A DNA stretch of 17,943 bases from Methylobacter sp. (GCA_023229605.1 JALNYY010000089.1:1-17943), one strand, 5' to 3'. Shown: positions 7,801-16,130, counted from the stretch's first letter. A program made the numbers and translations. Notes: generated by a model not told the origin, from the sequence alone.

Positions 7801-9936
7801 ATGAAACTATTTACCAAGCGTTATCAGCGGTTCATGCTGCCCTGGTTGGCGTTACTGATGGGATTACTCGGTACAGGGTTTGCCGGCTATTCGGTAAAGC
7901 TGGATATAGAGAGGGATGAGCACCGCCAGTTTGCTTTTTATTGCGATGAAGTCCGGTTGAAAATAGCTGCGCGGCTTGACTCGCATAAGCAGACATTGTT
8001 GGGGGCGGCGGCGTTGTTTGACGCATCTCAGGTCGTGACGCGTAAGGAATGGCATGATTTTGCCGAACGTTTACTCGACGATGAACACTTTAACGGCATT
8101 CAGGGCTTGGGTTTTTCAATATGGATACCGGCCGGTCAACTGGCGGCCCACCAGGCACACTTACGCGCTGAAGGTTTTCCTGAGTATACGGTATATCCCG
8201 AAGGTAAACGCGATGCTTATACTTCCATTCTTTATCTGGAACCGTTTAGCGGACGCAATTTACGCGCCTTGGGTTACGACATGTATTCCGAACCGGTGCG
8301 TCGTGCGGCAATGGAACAGGCGCGAGACGAAAATAAAGCCAGTTTGTCGGGTAAGGTGACGTTGGTGCAGGAAACGGCTGAAGAAAAACAGGCGGGTACC
8401 TTGATGTATGTGCCTGTTTATCGAAAAAACCGGCCTATCGATACCGTTGAAAACCGTCGCGCCGCATTATTCGGTTGGGTGTACAGTCCCTTTCGTATGG
8501 GCGATTTGCTTGATAAGCTGGTGCCTAATGTGATGCCTAGTTCTGACGGCAAGACTGTGACCCATGTGCATTTGCGCGTTTATGACGGGCGCGCTGTGCA
8601 GGCGGAAAAGTTGCTGTATAACAGCGCAGAACCGTCTTATGTTGAAACCGCCAATCCATCATCCATCATGGAAATAATGACCGGATTTAACGGCAGCGTG
8701 TGGACATTGCAGTTCGAGCGGATTGCCGGCGCACAGGGGGGGATTGATTACAGCAAAATGTGGATCATCCTGGACGCGGGAGCCGTCAGTAGTTTGCTGC
8801 TGTTTTTACTGCTGCGATCCTATCTTAATATGCGTGGCAACGCCGCTAAGATGGCTTATGCGCTGACGACACGGTTGCGGGAGAGCGAGCAGCGGTTCCG
8901 GCTGCTGGCGGATTCCGCGCCGGTGCTGATCTGGATGGCTGGTTCGGATAAGCTGTTTAATTACGTCAATAAAGTTTGGCTGGAATTTACCGGTCGCGCT
9001 TTGGAACGGGAACAGGACAACGGTTGGGCAGACTGCGTCCATCCTGATGATTACCAGCACTGCCTCGATACCTATATAACGGCATTTGACCGGCGGGCAA
9101 GCTTTTCTATGGAATACCGCTTGCGTCGCCATGACGGTGAATACCGTTGGCTGATCGATACCGGCGTTCCCCGCTTCGCCTATGACAAAACCTTTCTGGG
9201 TTATATCGGGTCATGTGTGGACATTACTGAGCGAAAGCAAATTGAGGATAAGCTGGTCCGCGCCCATGCTGAATTGCATCAATTTACGAACATCGCCGCA
9301 CACCATTTACAGGAACCGGCGCGTCGTCTGGTGAGTTTTGTGCAACGTTTGAGAGCGCACCTGGAAACAGGACAGCTAAACGAGGATGCTGCAGCATCGC
9401 TGCATTTTATTGAGCAAAGCGCAGCACGGCAAAGCGCTCTGGTGCGCGATATTCAATTGTATCTTGCCGCTGACCAGCCGCGCGGCGCGATGGGGAAAGT
9501 TGCCGTTTCGGACGTTATTATTAGCCTGTTAAAACAGAAGGAATTACTAATGCGTGAAACGGGCGCTCAGGTAGATTACAATGATACGGTTTCCGTTTAT
9601 ATTGATCGTCCCCGCCTGAAAGATATTTTCGATATTTTGCTGGATAATGCCCTGTACTACCGCCACGCTGAGCGTCCACCGCATATCCGGATTTATGGCG
9701 AACAGAAGGCCGGGCGGGTAGTTTATCGCGTTGCGGATAATGGTATCGGCATTCCGGCGGAATACCGGGAGCGTGTTTTTGGGGTATTCGAGCGTTTGCA
9801 GGTGCATGACGAGCAAGATTCGACCGGCATCGGCTTGGCAATTGTCCGGCGCATTGTTGAAAGTTGCGGCGGTTCCATTACCTTGCAGGAAACACCGGGC
9901 GGCGGGACCACCGTTTTATTTGATTTGCCTGAATAA
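7801..9936 (+). CDS. CHASE-PAS histidine kinase with an altered H-box
   Basis: This 711-residue membrane sensor kinase starts with a helix at about 13-32. A periplasmic CHASE domain covers about residues 40-315, with the typical core GIQGLGFSIWIP, FPEYTVYP, LEPFSGRN and ALGYDMYSEPVRRAAM. A second helix lies at about 320-342, then a coiled linker and one PAS_3-type PAS (about 358-480, ending VDITERK). The kinase core follows: H-box AAHHLQEPARR with His501 in the phospho-acceptor place, N616 (LLDNALYY), G1 DNGIGIP and G2 STGIGLAIV. CHASE domains bind small organic ligands such as cytokinins in other systems; the ligand here is unknown. In the usual SHDLQEP box the residue after His is acidic, but here it is His502, so autokinase or phosphatase balance may be changed. 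ATG 7801 has only a weak ribosome-binding site. It lies 75 bases after the five-PAS kinase gene and is followed by two response regulators. Confidence 0.9.
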   Translation: MKLFTKRYQRFMLPWLALLMGLLGTGFAGYSVKLDIERDEHRQFAFYCDEVRLKIAARLDSHKQTLLGAAALFDASQVVTRKEWHDFAERLLDDEHFNGIQGLGFSIWIPAGQLAAHQAHLRAEGFPEYTVYPEGKRDAYTSILYLEPFSGRNLRALGYDMYSEPVRRAAMEQARDENKASLSGKVTLVQETAEEKQAGTLMYVPVYRKNRPIDTVENRRAALFGWVYSPFRMGDLLDKLVPNVMPSSDGKTVTHVHLRVYDGRAVQAEKLLYNSAEPSYVETANPSSIMEIMTGFNGSVWTLQFERIAGAQGGIDYSKMWIILDAGAVSSLLLFLLLRSYLNMRGNAAKMAYALTTRLRESEQRFRLLADSAPVLIWMAGSDKLFNYVNKVWLEFTGRALEREQDNGWADCVHPDDYQHCLDTYITAFDRRASFSMEYRLRRHDGEYRWLIDTGVPRFAYDKTFLGYIGSCVDITERKQIEDKLVRAHAELHQFTNIAAHHLQEPARRLVSFVQRLRAHLETGQLNEDAAASLHFIEQSAARQSALVRDIQLYLAADQPRGAMGKVAVSDVIISLLKQKELLMRETGAQVDYNDTVSVYIDRPRLKDIFDILLDNALYYRHAERPPHIRIYGEQKAGRVVYRVADNGIGIPAEYRERVFGVFERLQVHDEQDSTGIGLAIVRRIVESCGGSITLQETPGGGTTVLFDLPE

Positions 9937-9981
9937 AAGTTGTCGCTAGACAACCGGCAACTGGACACCGAAAGAGATTTG

Positions 9982-10440
9982 ATGATAAGCGAACCCTGCA
10001 ATCCTCACTTTGTTGAAATTTTACTGCTGGAGGATGAGCCCTCGGACGCGTATTTGGTAAAAATGGCGTTAAAAGAAGGCAAGGTGCCGGCGCACTTGCA
10101 TCATGTGGTTGACGGGCGTGAGGGGCTGGATTTCTTAAACAGGACGGAAAAATATGCCGATGCACCACGCCCTGATTTGATTTTTCTTGACCTCAACATG
10201 CCGCGCATGAACGGCTGCGAATTTTTAACCGCCATCAAGGCCGATGATCGATTTAAATGCATTCCTGTGGTGGTGTTGACGACCTCCGATGTTGAAAAAG
10301 ACGTAATACGTTCTTATCAGCACGGCGCGACCAGCTATATCACCAAGCCTGGGGATATGCCGCAGTTTATTAAGGCCATTCAGCTGATTGGCGAGTATTG
10401 GTTTAGCCTGGTGCGTTTGCCGCAAGATTGCAAGCCATGA
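9982..10440 (+). CDS. Rcp1-type single-domain response regulator
   Basis: This 152-residue protein is a receiver domain with no output domain. It has the acidic pocket Glu17/Asp18 (LLLEDEPSD), phospho-acceptor Asp70 (FLDLNMPRMNG), the switch Thr in VVLTTSD and Lys122 (ITKPGDM). The lengthened loop before Asp70 and the C-terminal ending (IGEYWFSLVRLP) are typical of the Rcp1 family that pairs with phytochrome-like kinases. It probably carries phosphate from one or both upstream kinases to another protein, or acts by direct contact. ATG 9982 is preferred: AGAG lies about six bases upstream and the domain starts soon after it. A TTG at 9940 would add an unlikely tail of 14 residues. Its stop overlaps the next ATG (10437-10440), so it is translationally coupled to the diguanylate cyclase gene. 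Confidence 0.92.
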   Translation: MISEPCNPHFVEILLLEDEPSDAYLVKMALKEGKVPAHLHHVVDGREGLDFLNRTEKYADAPRPDLIFLDLNMPRMNGCEFLTAIKADDRFKCIPVVVLTTSDVEKDVIRSYQHGATSYITKPGDMPQFIKAIQLIGEYWFSLVRLPQDCKP

Positions 10441-11717
10441 ACCGGACAGAAGCGATTCGTGTGTTGCTGGTGGAAGACGAGGCCGGTGATGCGCACCTGG
10501 TAAAAATGAAATTGGGGCAAACCCGTAGCAGGCGTTTCGACCTGACTTGGGCTCAATCACTCAAAGAAGCCAAGCAATGTTTAACGGCCTCCTCTTTTGA
10601 TGTGCTGCTGCTGGATTTGTCATTGCCCGATTCGGAAGGCTTGGCAACCGTTCACAGCGCCCGTCTCATGGCGATGGATGTCCCTATTGTGGTGCTCAGC
10701 GGGCGCGGCGACACTGATTTTGCGCTGGCCGCGCTGGAGGCGGGGGCTGTGGATTACATGGTCAAGGGCGATTTTGGTTATGATGGCTTGGCGCGGACAA
10801 TCCGTTACGCGCTGTTGCGCACCGAGATGGAGGGGCGCAACAACTTGTTGATAGCCGCATTGGAGGCGGCGGCAAATGGCATTGTTATTACCGATAAAGA
10901 CGCAATTGTTATATGGGCTAATCCCGCTTTTGGCCGGTTAACCGGTTACAGCCCGGAAGAAGCAATAGGCCATAAGCCGAATGAATTGATCAAGTCCGGT
11001 TTACAGAGCGAAGTATTTTACCGGGACATGTGGGGAGATCTGCTGGGCGGGCAACATTGGCGTGGCGAACTTATTAACAAACGCAAAAACGGCAGCTTGT
11101 ATCACGAGGAACTTAGCATTGCACCGGTAAAAAACGGCAAAGGAGAAATAACCCATTTCATCGGCATTAAAGAAGATATTACCGAGCGTAAGGCAATGGA
11201 AGCCCAATTGCAGAAACTTGCCAGCACTGATCCTTTGACCGGATTATTTAATCGCCGCGTATTTTTGGAGCAACTGGAGCAGGAAAGAGCGAAAGTGGCG
11301 CGTTTACCTCATTATTCAGCGGTGTTGTTAATGCTGGACTTGGATTTTTTTAAGCGGGTCAACGATGATTACGGTCACGCTACCGGCGATTCAGTGTTAA
11401 AGGCTTTTGCCGAAATCACGCGAAATACCTCGCGCGCGATTGATATACCGGCGCGTCTGGGCGGCGAGGAGTTTGCTATTTTGTTGTCGGGGGCCGACAA
11501 AAACGATGCCTTGGCAATGGCGGAACGCTTGCGAGAGCAAGTTGCAACGACAATCATCGACCATAAAGCGGGTCCGGTGCAGATTACCGTCAGCATCGGC
11601 GCCGCCTGCATATTGACAGACGATGTTAACGGTGAGGCGGTGTTGCATCGTGCGGATGCGGCTTTGTATGAAGCTAAAGAGAGAGGACGGAATCAAACCT
11701 GCTGGTTTGATTTTTAG
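10437..11717 (+). CDS. REC-PAS-GGDEF response regulator, diguanylate cyclase
   Basis: This 426-residue cytosolic protein makes c-di-GMP from two GTP. Domains in order: receiver, residues 1 to about 125 (acid pocket Glu13/Asp14, phospho-acceptor Asp60 in LLLDLSLPDSEG); PAS/PAC, about 135-255, ending KEDITERK; GGDEF, about 260-426. The GGDEF start DPLTGLFNRR and the active loop GGEEF (342-346) are intact, so the enzyme should be active. RAID ends five residues before GGEEF and is a proper inhibitory I-site (RxxD), so product feedback is expected. There is no EAL domain. Phosphorylation of Asp60 by one of the two upstream kinases would promote dimer formation and activity. The start ATG overlaps the preceding stop by four bases. 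Likely output is surface attachment, exopolysaccharide or motility control, which is inferred from the c-di-GMP role. Confidence 0.93.
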   Translation: MNRTEAIRVLLVEDEAGDAHLVKMKLGQTRSRRFDLTWAQSLKEAKQCLTASSFDVLLLDLSLPDSEGLATVHSARLMAMDVPIVVLSGRGDTDFALAALEAGAVDYMVKGDFGYDGLARTIRYALLRTEMEGRNNLLIAALEAAANGIVITDKDAIVIWANPAFGRLTGYSPEEAIGHKPNELIKSGLQSEVFYRDMWGDLLGGQHWRGELINKRKNGSLYHEELSIAPVKNGKGEITHFIGIKEDITERKAMEAQLQKLASTDPLTGLFNRRVFLEQLEQERAKVARLPHYSAVLLMLDLDFFKRVNDDYGHATGDSVLKAFAEITRNTSRAIDIPARLGGEEFAILLSGADKNDALAMAERLREQVATTIIDHKAGPVQITVSIGAACILTDDVNGEAVLHRADAALYEAKERGRNQTCWFDF

Positions 11718-11816
11718 CCTGCACGAAACCTTGGCCGTCACTCCAGTATAGCTGCGCGAATGCCACTATCGGCACAAATTATTTTTCTCAAAAAAATGAC
11801 TCATTGGACTAATAGC

Positions 11817-12623
11817 ATGAAAAAAATTTTATTGGCGCTTTTGCTTGCAGGCAGTTTTTCATCTTTGCAAGCTGTAGAAAAATCAAGTGCTTTGCATCAG
11901 GCAATCGCCGGAAAGCAGCGCTCTGTAGAGCATAAGAGCCGGGATAAATACCGGCATCCACAGCAAACGCTGGAGTTCTTTGACGTTAAGGACAACATGA
12001 CGGTCGTCGAGATATGGCCGGGCGAAGGTTGGTACACGGAAATTCTTGCGCCTTACCTAAAAGATCGCGGCAAACTGTATGCTGCGCATTTTTCAGCCGA
12101 TGCCGACGAGCCTTATTTTAAAAAGAACCTGCAAGAATTTGTCAAAAAGATGGACAGTCAGCCGCAAGTTTACGGCAAGGTTGAGTTAACCGTATTGCAG
12201 CCGCCAAAATTCTTGCAAATAGCTCCGGAGGCTTCAGCTGACCGGATTTTAACGTTTCGCAATGTACATAACTGGATGAAAAACGACCAAGCCGCCGCAG
12301 TATTTAATGCGATGTACAAGGCATTAAAGCCCGGCGGGATTTTAGGCGTCGTGGAACATAGGAATTCAACCTTAAAACCGCAGGACCCTAAAGCTTTATC
12401 CGGCTACGTCAGCGAGGACTATGTGATTGCGTTGGCAAGAAACGCGGGTTTTGAATTTCTGGATAAATCCGAAATAAATGCCAATAGCAAAGATACCAAG
12501 GATTATCCCGAAGGCGTCTGGACTTTGCCGCCCGCCCTAAAGCTTAAGGATAAAGACAGAAAGAAATATCAGGCTATCGGTGAAAGCGACCGGATGACGA
12601 TTAAATTTATCAAACCCCGGTAA
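11817..12623 (+). CDS. SAM-dependent methyltransferase-like protein with a signal peptide
   Basis: This 268-residue protein resembles the COG4798 'predicted methyltransferase' group. Its Rossmann core is visible: motif I VVEIWPGEGWYTEILAPYL, then GKLYAAHF, the strand after motif II (ADRILTFRNVHNWM) and KALKPGGILGVVEHR, the usual post-motif III strand. The N-terminus MKKILLALLLAGSFSSLQA is a good Sec signal peptide with likely cleavage after Ala19, which places it in the periplasm, where SAM is not expected. I chose ATG 11817 because it begins exactly at the signal peptide; the longer frame from 11760 adds 19 residues of no family character. The ribosome-binding site is weak (GGA at 11806). 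It lies 99 bases after the diguanylate cyclase and may share its transcript. The substrate is unknown. Confidence 0.75.
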   Translation: MKKILLALLLAGSFSSLQAVEKSSALHQAIAGKQRSVEHKSRDKYRHPQQTLEFFDVKDNMTVVEIWPGEGWYTEILAPYLKDRGKLYAAHFSADADEPYFKKNLQEFVKKMDSQPQVYGKVELTVLQPPKFLQIAPEASADRILTFRNVHNWMKNDQAAAVFNAMYKALKPGGILGVVEHRNSTLKPQDPKALSGYVSEDYVIALARNAGFEFLDKSEINANSKDTKDYPEGVWTLPPALKLKDKDRKKYQAIGESDRMTIKFIKPR

Positions 12624-12843
12624 TCGGCAAGGCTGTTTTAATGGTTTTTTCTACAATGCGTGAAGTAATCCACAAATTGGACGGGCGTTAAGTGAAATTA
12701 AAATGTCCGCGACATAAGAACTTATTTCTCGCAGTTATTTATGGCAAGCGATTGAAATAAAAAGAAAAATTATTGGTGGATGAAAAGTGTCCGGATTAAC
12801 AAAACTGTAATAAAAACCGTTAGTAAGCGTTGTTAGAAACTGT

Positions 12844-12881
12844 TTTTCCACAGAGTTATCCACAGATTCTGTGGGTAACTC
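12844..12881. promoter_or_regulatory. Clustered DnaA boxes within a 13-bp inverted repeat
   Basis: One perfect DnaA box (12856-12864) is flanked by one-mismatch boxes on the same strand (12844-12852) and on the opposite strand (12870-12878). The last two lie in an inverted repeat: GAGTTATCCACAG (12853-12865), a 3-base spacer ATT, and CTGTGGGTAACTC (12869-12881), with a single mismatch between the arms. Such spacing is typical of cooperative DnaA binding. The site lies 58-95 bases before the priA start and just upstream of a possible -10 element, so DnaA may control priA. An origin-like or DnaA-titrating role is the alternative. Confidence 0.65.
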
Positions 12882-12896
12882 AAATACTCCAAACCG

Positions 12897-12902
12897 TATA
12901 GT
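12897..12902 (+). promoter_or_regulatory. Possible -10 element of the priA promoter
   Basis: TATAGT matches the sigma-70 -10 consensus at five of six positions and would give a leader of about 30 bases. No good -35 box is present at 16-18 bases; that place is taken by the minus-strand DnaA box. If the promoter is real, bound DnaA would overlap the polymerase site. Confidence 0.3.
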
Positions 12903-12939
12903 GACTTAGCCTTAAAACATCAAAAATAACTCAACCATT

Positions 12940-15168
12940 ATGGCTAAGTTGCAAAACAGAAATAAGCTGATTTTCAGGGTTGCCGTTGCGCTTCCTGTCT
13001 ATCGATTATTCGATTATTTAGCCCCGGAACACGTTGAACAGCCCAATATCAAACCTGGAATTCGCCTGGAAGTGCCTTTCGGGAAAGCTAAAAAAATCGC
13101 CTTTCTGGTCGAGTGCGTCCAGCATAGCGATATAGACATCGGTAAATTAAAACGCGTCGAACGGATACTGGACGAAACGCCGTTAGTATCAACAAAAGAC
13201 TTGGCGCTGCTGCATTGGGCCAGTCGTTATTATCATCACCCGTTGGGCGAAGTTTTTAGCGCGGCATTTCCCGTGGCGTTGCGCCAGGGGAAATCAGCCG
13301 TTATTCAAACGGAAAAACGCTATGCATTGACCGAGGCGGGCAAGGCGATTGATAGCGAACTGCTGAAGCGGACGCCCAAACAAAAAAGCGTGCTGGAAAA
13401 ATTCCGGGCGCACCAAAACAGCTTGTCCGAAGCGGAGCTTTCAGCATGGAACCCAAACTGGCGCAGTGCGGTAAAGCAGCTGCTGGACAGGCAACTGTTA
13501 CAGCTTGCCGAATCGGAGTCCGGGATAAATTGCGCCGAACCGATAATCAGGAACAATGCCCTGCAATGCAACCCGCAGCAACAGGCGGCGATAACTGCGG
13601 TATGCGATAGCCTGGGCCAGTTCGGCGTTTTTCTGCTGGAGGGCGTGACCGGCAGCGGCAAAACCGAAGTGTATATGCAAATTATCCGCGCCGTACTGGA
13701 ACGGGGTCAGCAGGTCTTGGTGTTGTTGCCGGAAATCACCCTGACGCCTCAGCTTGAAGATCGTTTCCGGCAACGCTTTACGGTAAACATCGCCATTTCA
13801 CATTCCAAATTGACCGACCGGCAGCGGGCTTGCGCCTGGCTTACCATGCAGCGGGGAGAATGTTCCATTTTATTAGGCACGCGGTCCGCCCTGTTTACGC
13901 CGTTAAAAAATCCCGGCCTGATTATTCTCGATGAAGAGCATGACGCCTCGTTCAAGCAACAGGAAGGCTTTCGTTTTTCCGCCCGCGATGTCGCCGTGGT
14001 GCGCGGCAAACTGTTAGGTATACCCGTATTGCTGGGTTCTGCGACGCCCGCGTTGGAAAGTCTGCATAACGCCGATAATAAACGTTACCGCCTGTTGCAT
14101 TTGCCGGAAAGGGCGGGCAATGCAACTGCGCCGGTCTTGCAGCTGCTGGACATCAGGAACAAGAGAATGCAGGAGGGGCTGTCCGAAGCGCTTATTGCGG
14201 AGATGCGCAGAACGCTGGCAAAAAATGAACAGGTGCTGTTGTTCTTAAACCGGCGAGGCTTTGCGCCTACCCTGATATGCCATGGTTGCGGTTGGGTTGC
14301 TCGTTGCAGGCGTTGCGACGCCAATCTGGTGATTCATTATGACGAAGGGATATTGCGATGTCATCACTGCGGACAGGAACAGCGGCTGGTTAAACAGTGT
14401 CCCTCCTGCAAAACCGGGGAATTGACGCCGCTGGGACTGGGTACCGAGCGGGTGGAAAAAGTGCTGGCGGAACTGTTCGCCGATAAAACGATTGTGCGCC
14501 TGGATAGGGATTCCACTCAGCGCAAAGGTTCATTGGAAAATTATTTGCAACAAATCAATCAGGGTACGGTGGATATTATTCTGGGGACGCAAATGCTGGC
14601 GAAAGGCCATCACTTTCCGAATGTGACGCTGGTGGCGATCCTTGATGTCGACAGCGGCTTGTTCAGCATTGATTTTCATGCTCCGGAAAAACTGGCGCAA
14701 ATGATCGTGCAAGTCTCGGGTCGCGCCGGGCGTGCGGAAAAGCCCGGACGGGTCATCATGCAAACCCGGCAGCCGGAGCATCCTTTATTAACAACGCTGA
14801 TTAATCAGGGCTATAACAGTTTCGCCAGAACCGCGTTGGCGGAGCGCAAAGCTGCGTCATTGCCGCCGTTCGGTTATCAGGCGCTATTAAGGGTGCAGGC
14901 TTTAGATGCCGAGATGCCGAAGATTTTTTTACATGCGGTTGTCGATCTGGCGCGGGAACACGCCAAGGGGCATACCGAAATTTTGGGACCGGTTGCTGCT
15001 CCGATGGCCAGGCGTGCGGGACTTTACCGCTATCAGTTGTTGTTTCAGAGCAGTAAGCGGCCGGAGCTGCATGCATTGCTTGATGAGCTGATGCCGAAAA
15101 TCGAAAAACTCAAGCAGGCAAAAAAAGTGCGCTGGTCGCTGGATGTCGATCCGGTCGATTTATATTGA
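12940..15168 (+). CDS. priA: Primosomal protein N', replication restart helicase PriA
   Basis: PriA recognises stalled or repaired forks, unwinds the lagging arm 3'->5' and starts reloading of DnaB. The 742-residue length fits the family. The N-terminal DNA-binding domain begins VAVALPVYRLFDYLAPEH. The helicase motifs are all present: Walker A GVTGSGKT (235-242), DEEHD (331-335), motif III LGSATPALES, and the C-terminal GTERVEKVLAELF, GTQMLAKGHHFPNV and QVSGRAGRAEKPG. The eight zinc cysteines (447, 450, 456, 459, 474, 477, 487, 490) are intact. The start ATG 12940 has almost no ribosome-binding site (ACTCAACC before it), which suggests low translation, as expected for this low-copy protein. 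It stands alone between a DnaA-box-rich gap and the convergent bamD gene. Confidence 0.97.
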   Translation: MAKLQNRNKLIFRVAVALPVYRLFDYLAPEHVEQPNIKPGIRLEVPFGKAKKIAFLVECVQHSDIDIGKLKRVERILDETPLVSTKDLALLHWASRYYHHPLGEVFSAAFPVALRQGKSAVIQTEKRYALTEAGKAIDSELLKRTPKQKSVLEKFRAHQNSLSEAELSAWNPNWRSAVKQLLDRQLLQLAESESGINCAEPIIRNNALQCNPQQQAAITAVCDSLGQFGVFLLEGVTGSGKTEVYMQIIRAVLERGQQVLVLLPEITLTPQLEDRFRQRFTVNIAISHSKLTDRQRACAWLTMQRGECSILLGTRSALFTPLKNPGLIILDEEHDASFKQQEGFRFSARDVAVVRGKLLGIPVLLGSATPALESLHNADNKRYRLLHLPERAGNATAPVLQLLDIRNKRMQEGLSEALIAEMRRTLAKNEQVLLFLNRRGFAPTLICHGCGWVARCRRCDANLVIHYDEGILRCHHCGQEQRLVKQCPSCKTGELTPLGLGTERVEKVLAELFADKTIVRLDRDSTQRKGSLENYLQQINQGTVDIILGTQMLAKGHHFPNVTLVAILDVDSGLFSIDFHAPEKLAQMIVQVSGRAGRAEKPGRVIMQTRQPEHPLLTTLINQGYNSFARTALAERKAASLPPFGYQALLRVQALDAEMPKIFLHAVVDLAREHAKGHTEILGPVAAPMARRAGLYRYQLLFQSSKRPELHALLDELMPKIEKLKQAKKVRWSLDVDPVDLY

Positions 15169-15186
15169 GGGTTAAGAAATTTTCAC

Positions 15187-15216
15187 CACGAAGAAAAAAC
15201 AAGATAAAACTTCGTG
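15187..15216. repeat. Inverted repeat between priA and bamD
   Basis: CACGAAG (15187-15193) and CTTCGTG (15210-15216) form a 7-bp stem with a 16-base A-rich loop in the 119-base gap between two convergent genes. There is no T-tract after it on either strand, so a terminator role is uncertain. CCACGAA-type text is common in degenerate intergenic repeats. Confidence 0.4.
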
Positions 15217-15287
15217 TCTCGGCACACCGCTATGCTGCTCCTGCATCCACAGTCGTTCGTGGCGTCATGTTTTTGGAAAAGCCGGGA

Positions 15288-16130
15288 CTATTTTTCCAGC
15301 CCGATAAAATCCCAAACCTTGTGCGAAAAGGTTGAATCTTTATGTTCCGGCACCGGCGGGCCATTCGGGTAATTTAGCTCATAAACACGGGCGGTGTCTT
15401 TGGCAAGATCCGGCAGTTCAAGTTTGGTGTAGGCTTCCTGCATTATTTGTAACGCATAAGGAACTGCTGGAGTGCGCTGGTATTTGTCAACGACGGCAGA
15501 GGCTCTGTTGATGGCGGCAACATAGGCTTTACGCTTCATGTAAAAGCGTGCGACGTGGACTTCATGCATCGCGATATTGTTTTTAACCGCAATCATGCGT
15601 AGCTGGGCATCGGGTACATATTTGCTTTGCGGGAATTTGCGGATCAGTTCGGCAAAGTTGTCATAGGCATCGTGTGCCGTTCCGGGGTCGCGTTGCGAGG
15701 TATCGGTGGGCAAAAAACGGTCGACAAAGCCTATGCCGCGATTGTAATTGACCAGGCCTTTTAAATAATAAGCATAATCAATACTGGAGCTGCGCGGGTT
15801 AATTTTGATAAAGCGGTCAGCGGCGGCTATTGCGGCTTCAGGGTCATTATTTTTGTAATAGGCGTAAGCAACATCCAGCTGCGTTTGAGCGGATTCGTCG
15901 CCAAAAGGATAGCGGGATTCAAGCGCTTCGTAGAGTTTGATGGCCTTGTCATAATTGCCGCTATCCAGCGCTGCTTTAGCCTGATTGCGAAACTTTTCGG
16001 CATTCCAGTCGGCATATTCCTCTTCTTTATCGGAGGAGTCGCCGGAAGCGAGACTTTTAATCGTCTCACAGCCCTGAAGAGACAGGCCTAAACAACAGAT
16101 AAATAAAAATTTAATTAAAATTAATCGCAT
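15288..16130 (-). CDS. bamD: Outer membrane assembly lipoprotein BamD
   Basis: BamD (formerly ComL/YfiO) is the essential TPR lipoprotein of the BAM complex; it works with BamA to insert beta-barrel proteins in the outer membrane. The 280-residue product starts with a lipoprotein signal peptide whose lipobox LQGC puts the lipidated Cys at residue 21. An acidic linker (SGDSSDKEEEYADW) follows, then TPR-type helices from about 45 to 250: AKAALDSGNYDKAIKLYEAL, RYPFGDESAQTQLDVAYAYY, DPEAAIAAADRFIKINP, YAYYLKGLVNYNRGIGFVDR and, further on, AELIRKFPQSKYVPDA. YPFG and the GLVNY region are strongly conserved in BamD. It is transcribed away from rluD, as in E. coli and most gammaproteobacteria. No clear ribosome-binding site precedes the ATG. 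Confidence 0.95.
   Translation of the reverse strand: MRLILIKFLFICCLGLSLQGCETIKSLASGDSSDKEEEYADWNAEKFRNQAKAALDSGNYDKAIKLYEALESRYPFGDESAQTQLDVAYAYYKNNDPEAAIAAADRFIKINPRSSSIDYAYYLKGLVNYNRGIGFVDRFLPTDTSQRDPGTAHDAYDNFAELIRKFPQSKYVPDAQLRMIAVKNNIAMHEVHVARFYMKRKAYVAAINRASAVVDKYQRTPAVPYALQIMQEAYTKLELPDLAKDTARVYELNYPNGPPVPEHKDSTFSHKVWDFIGLEK

Larger units (their letters stand above)
12624..12939. other. AT-rich intergenic region upstream of priA
   Basis: This gap of 316 bases has no gene. It is notably A/T-rich in 12690-12850 and carries four 9-mers equal or close to the DnaA box TTATCCACA: TAATCCACA 12666-12674, TTTTCCACA 12844-12852, TTATCCACA 12856-12864 and TTACCCACA on the minus strand at 12870-12878. 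No terminator for the methyltransferase gene was seen. No GATC sites occur here, so Dam/SeqA-type control is not suggested. Confidence 0.7.

Noticed and set aside
11760..11816. Upstream ATG giving a 287-residue methyltransferase
   Set aside because: The extra 19 residues precede a complete signal peptide that begins exactly at ATG 11817.
12624..12939. A standard chromosomal oriC next to dnaA
   Set aside because: No dnaA, dnaN, rpmH or gidA gene lies in the window. The DnaA boxes are reported as a regulatory cluster, with an origin only as an alternative.
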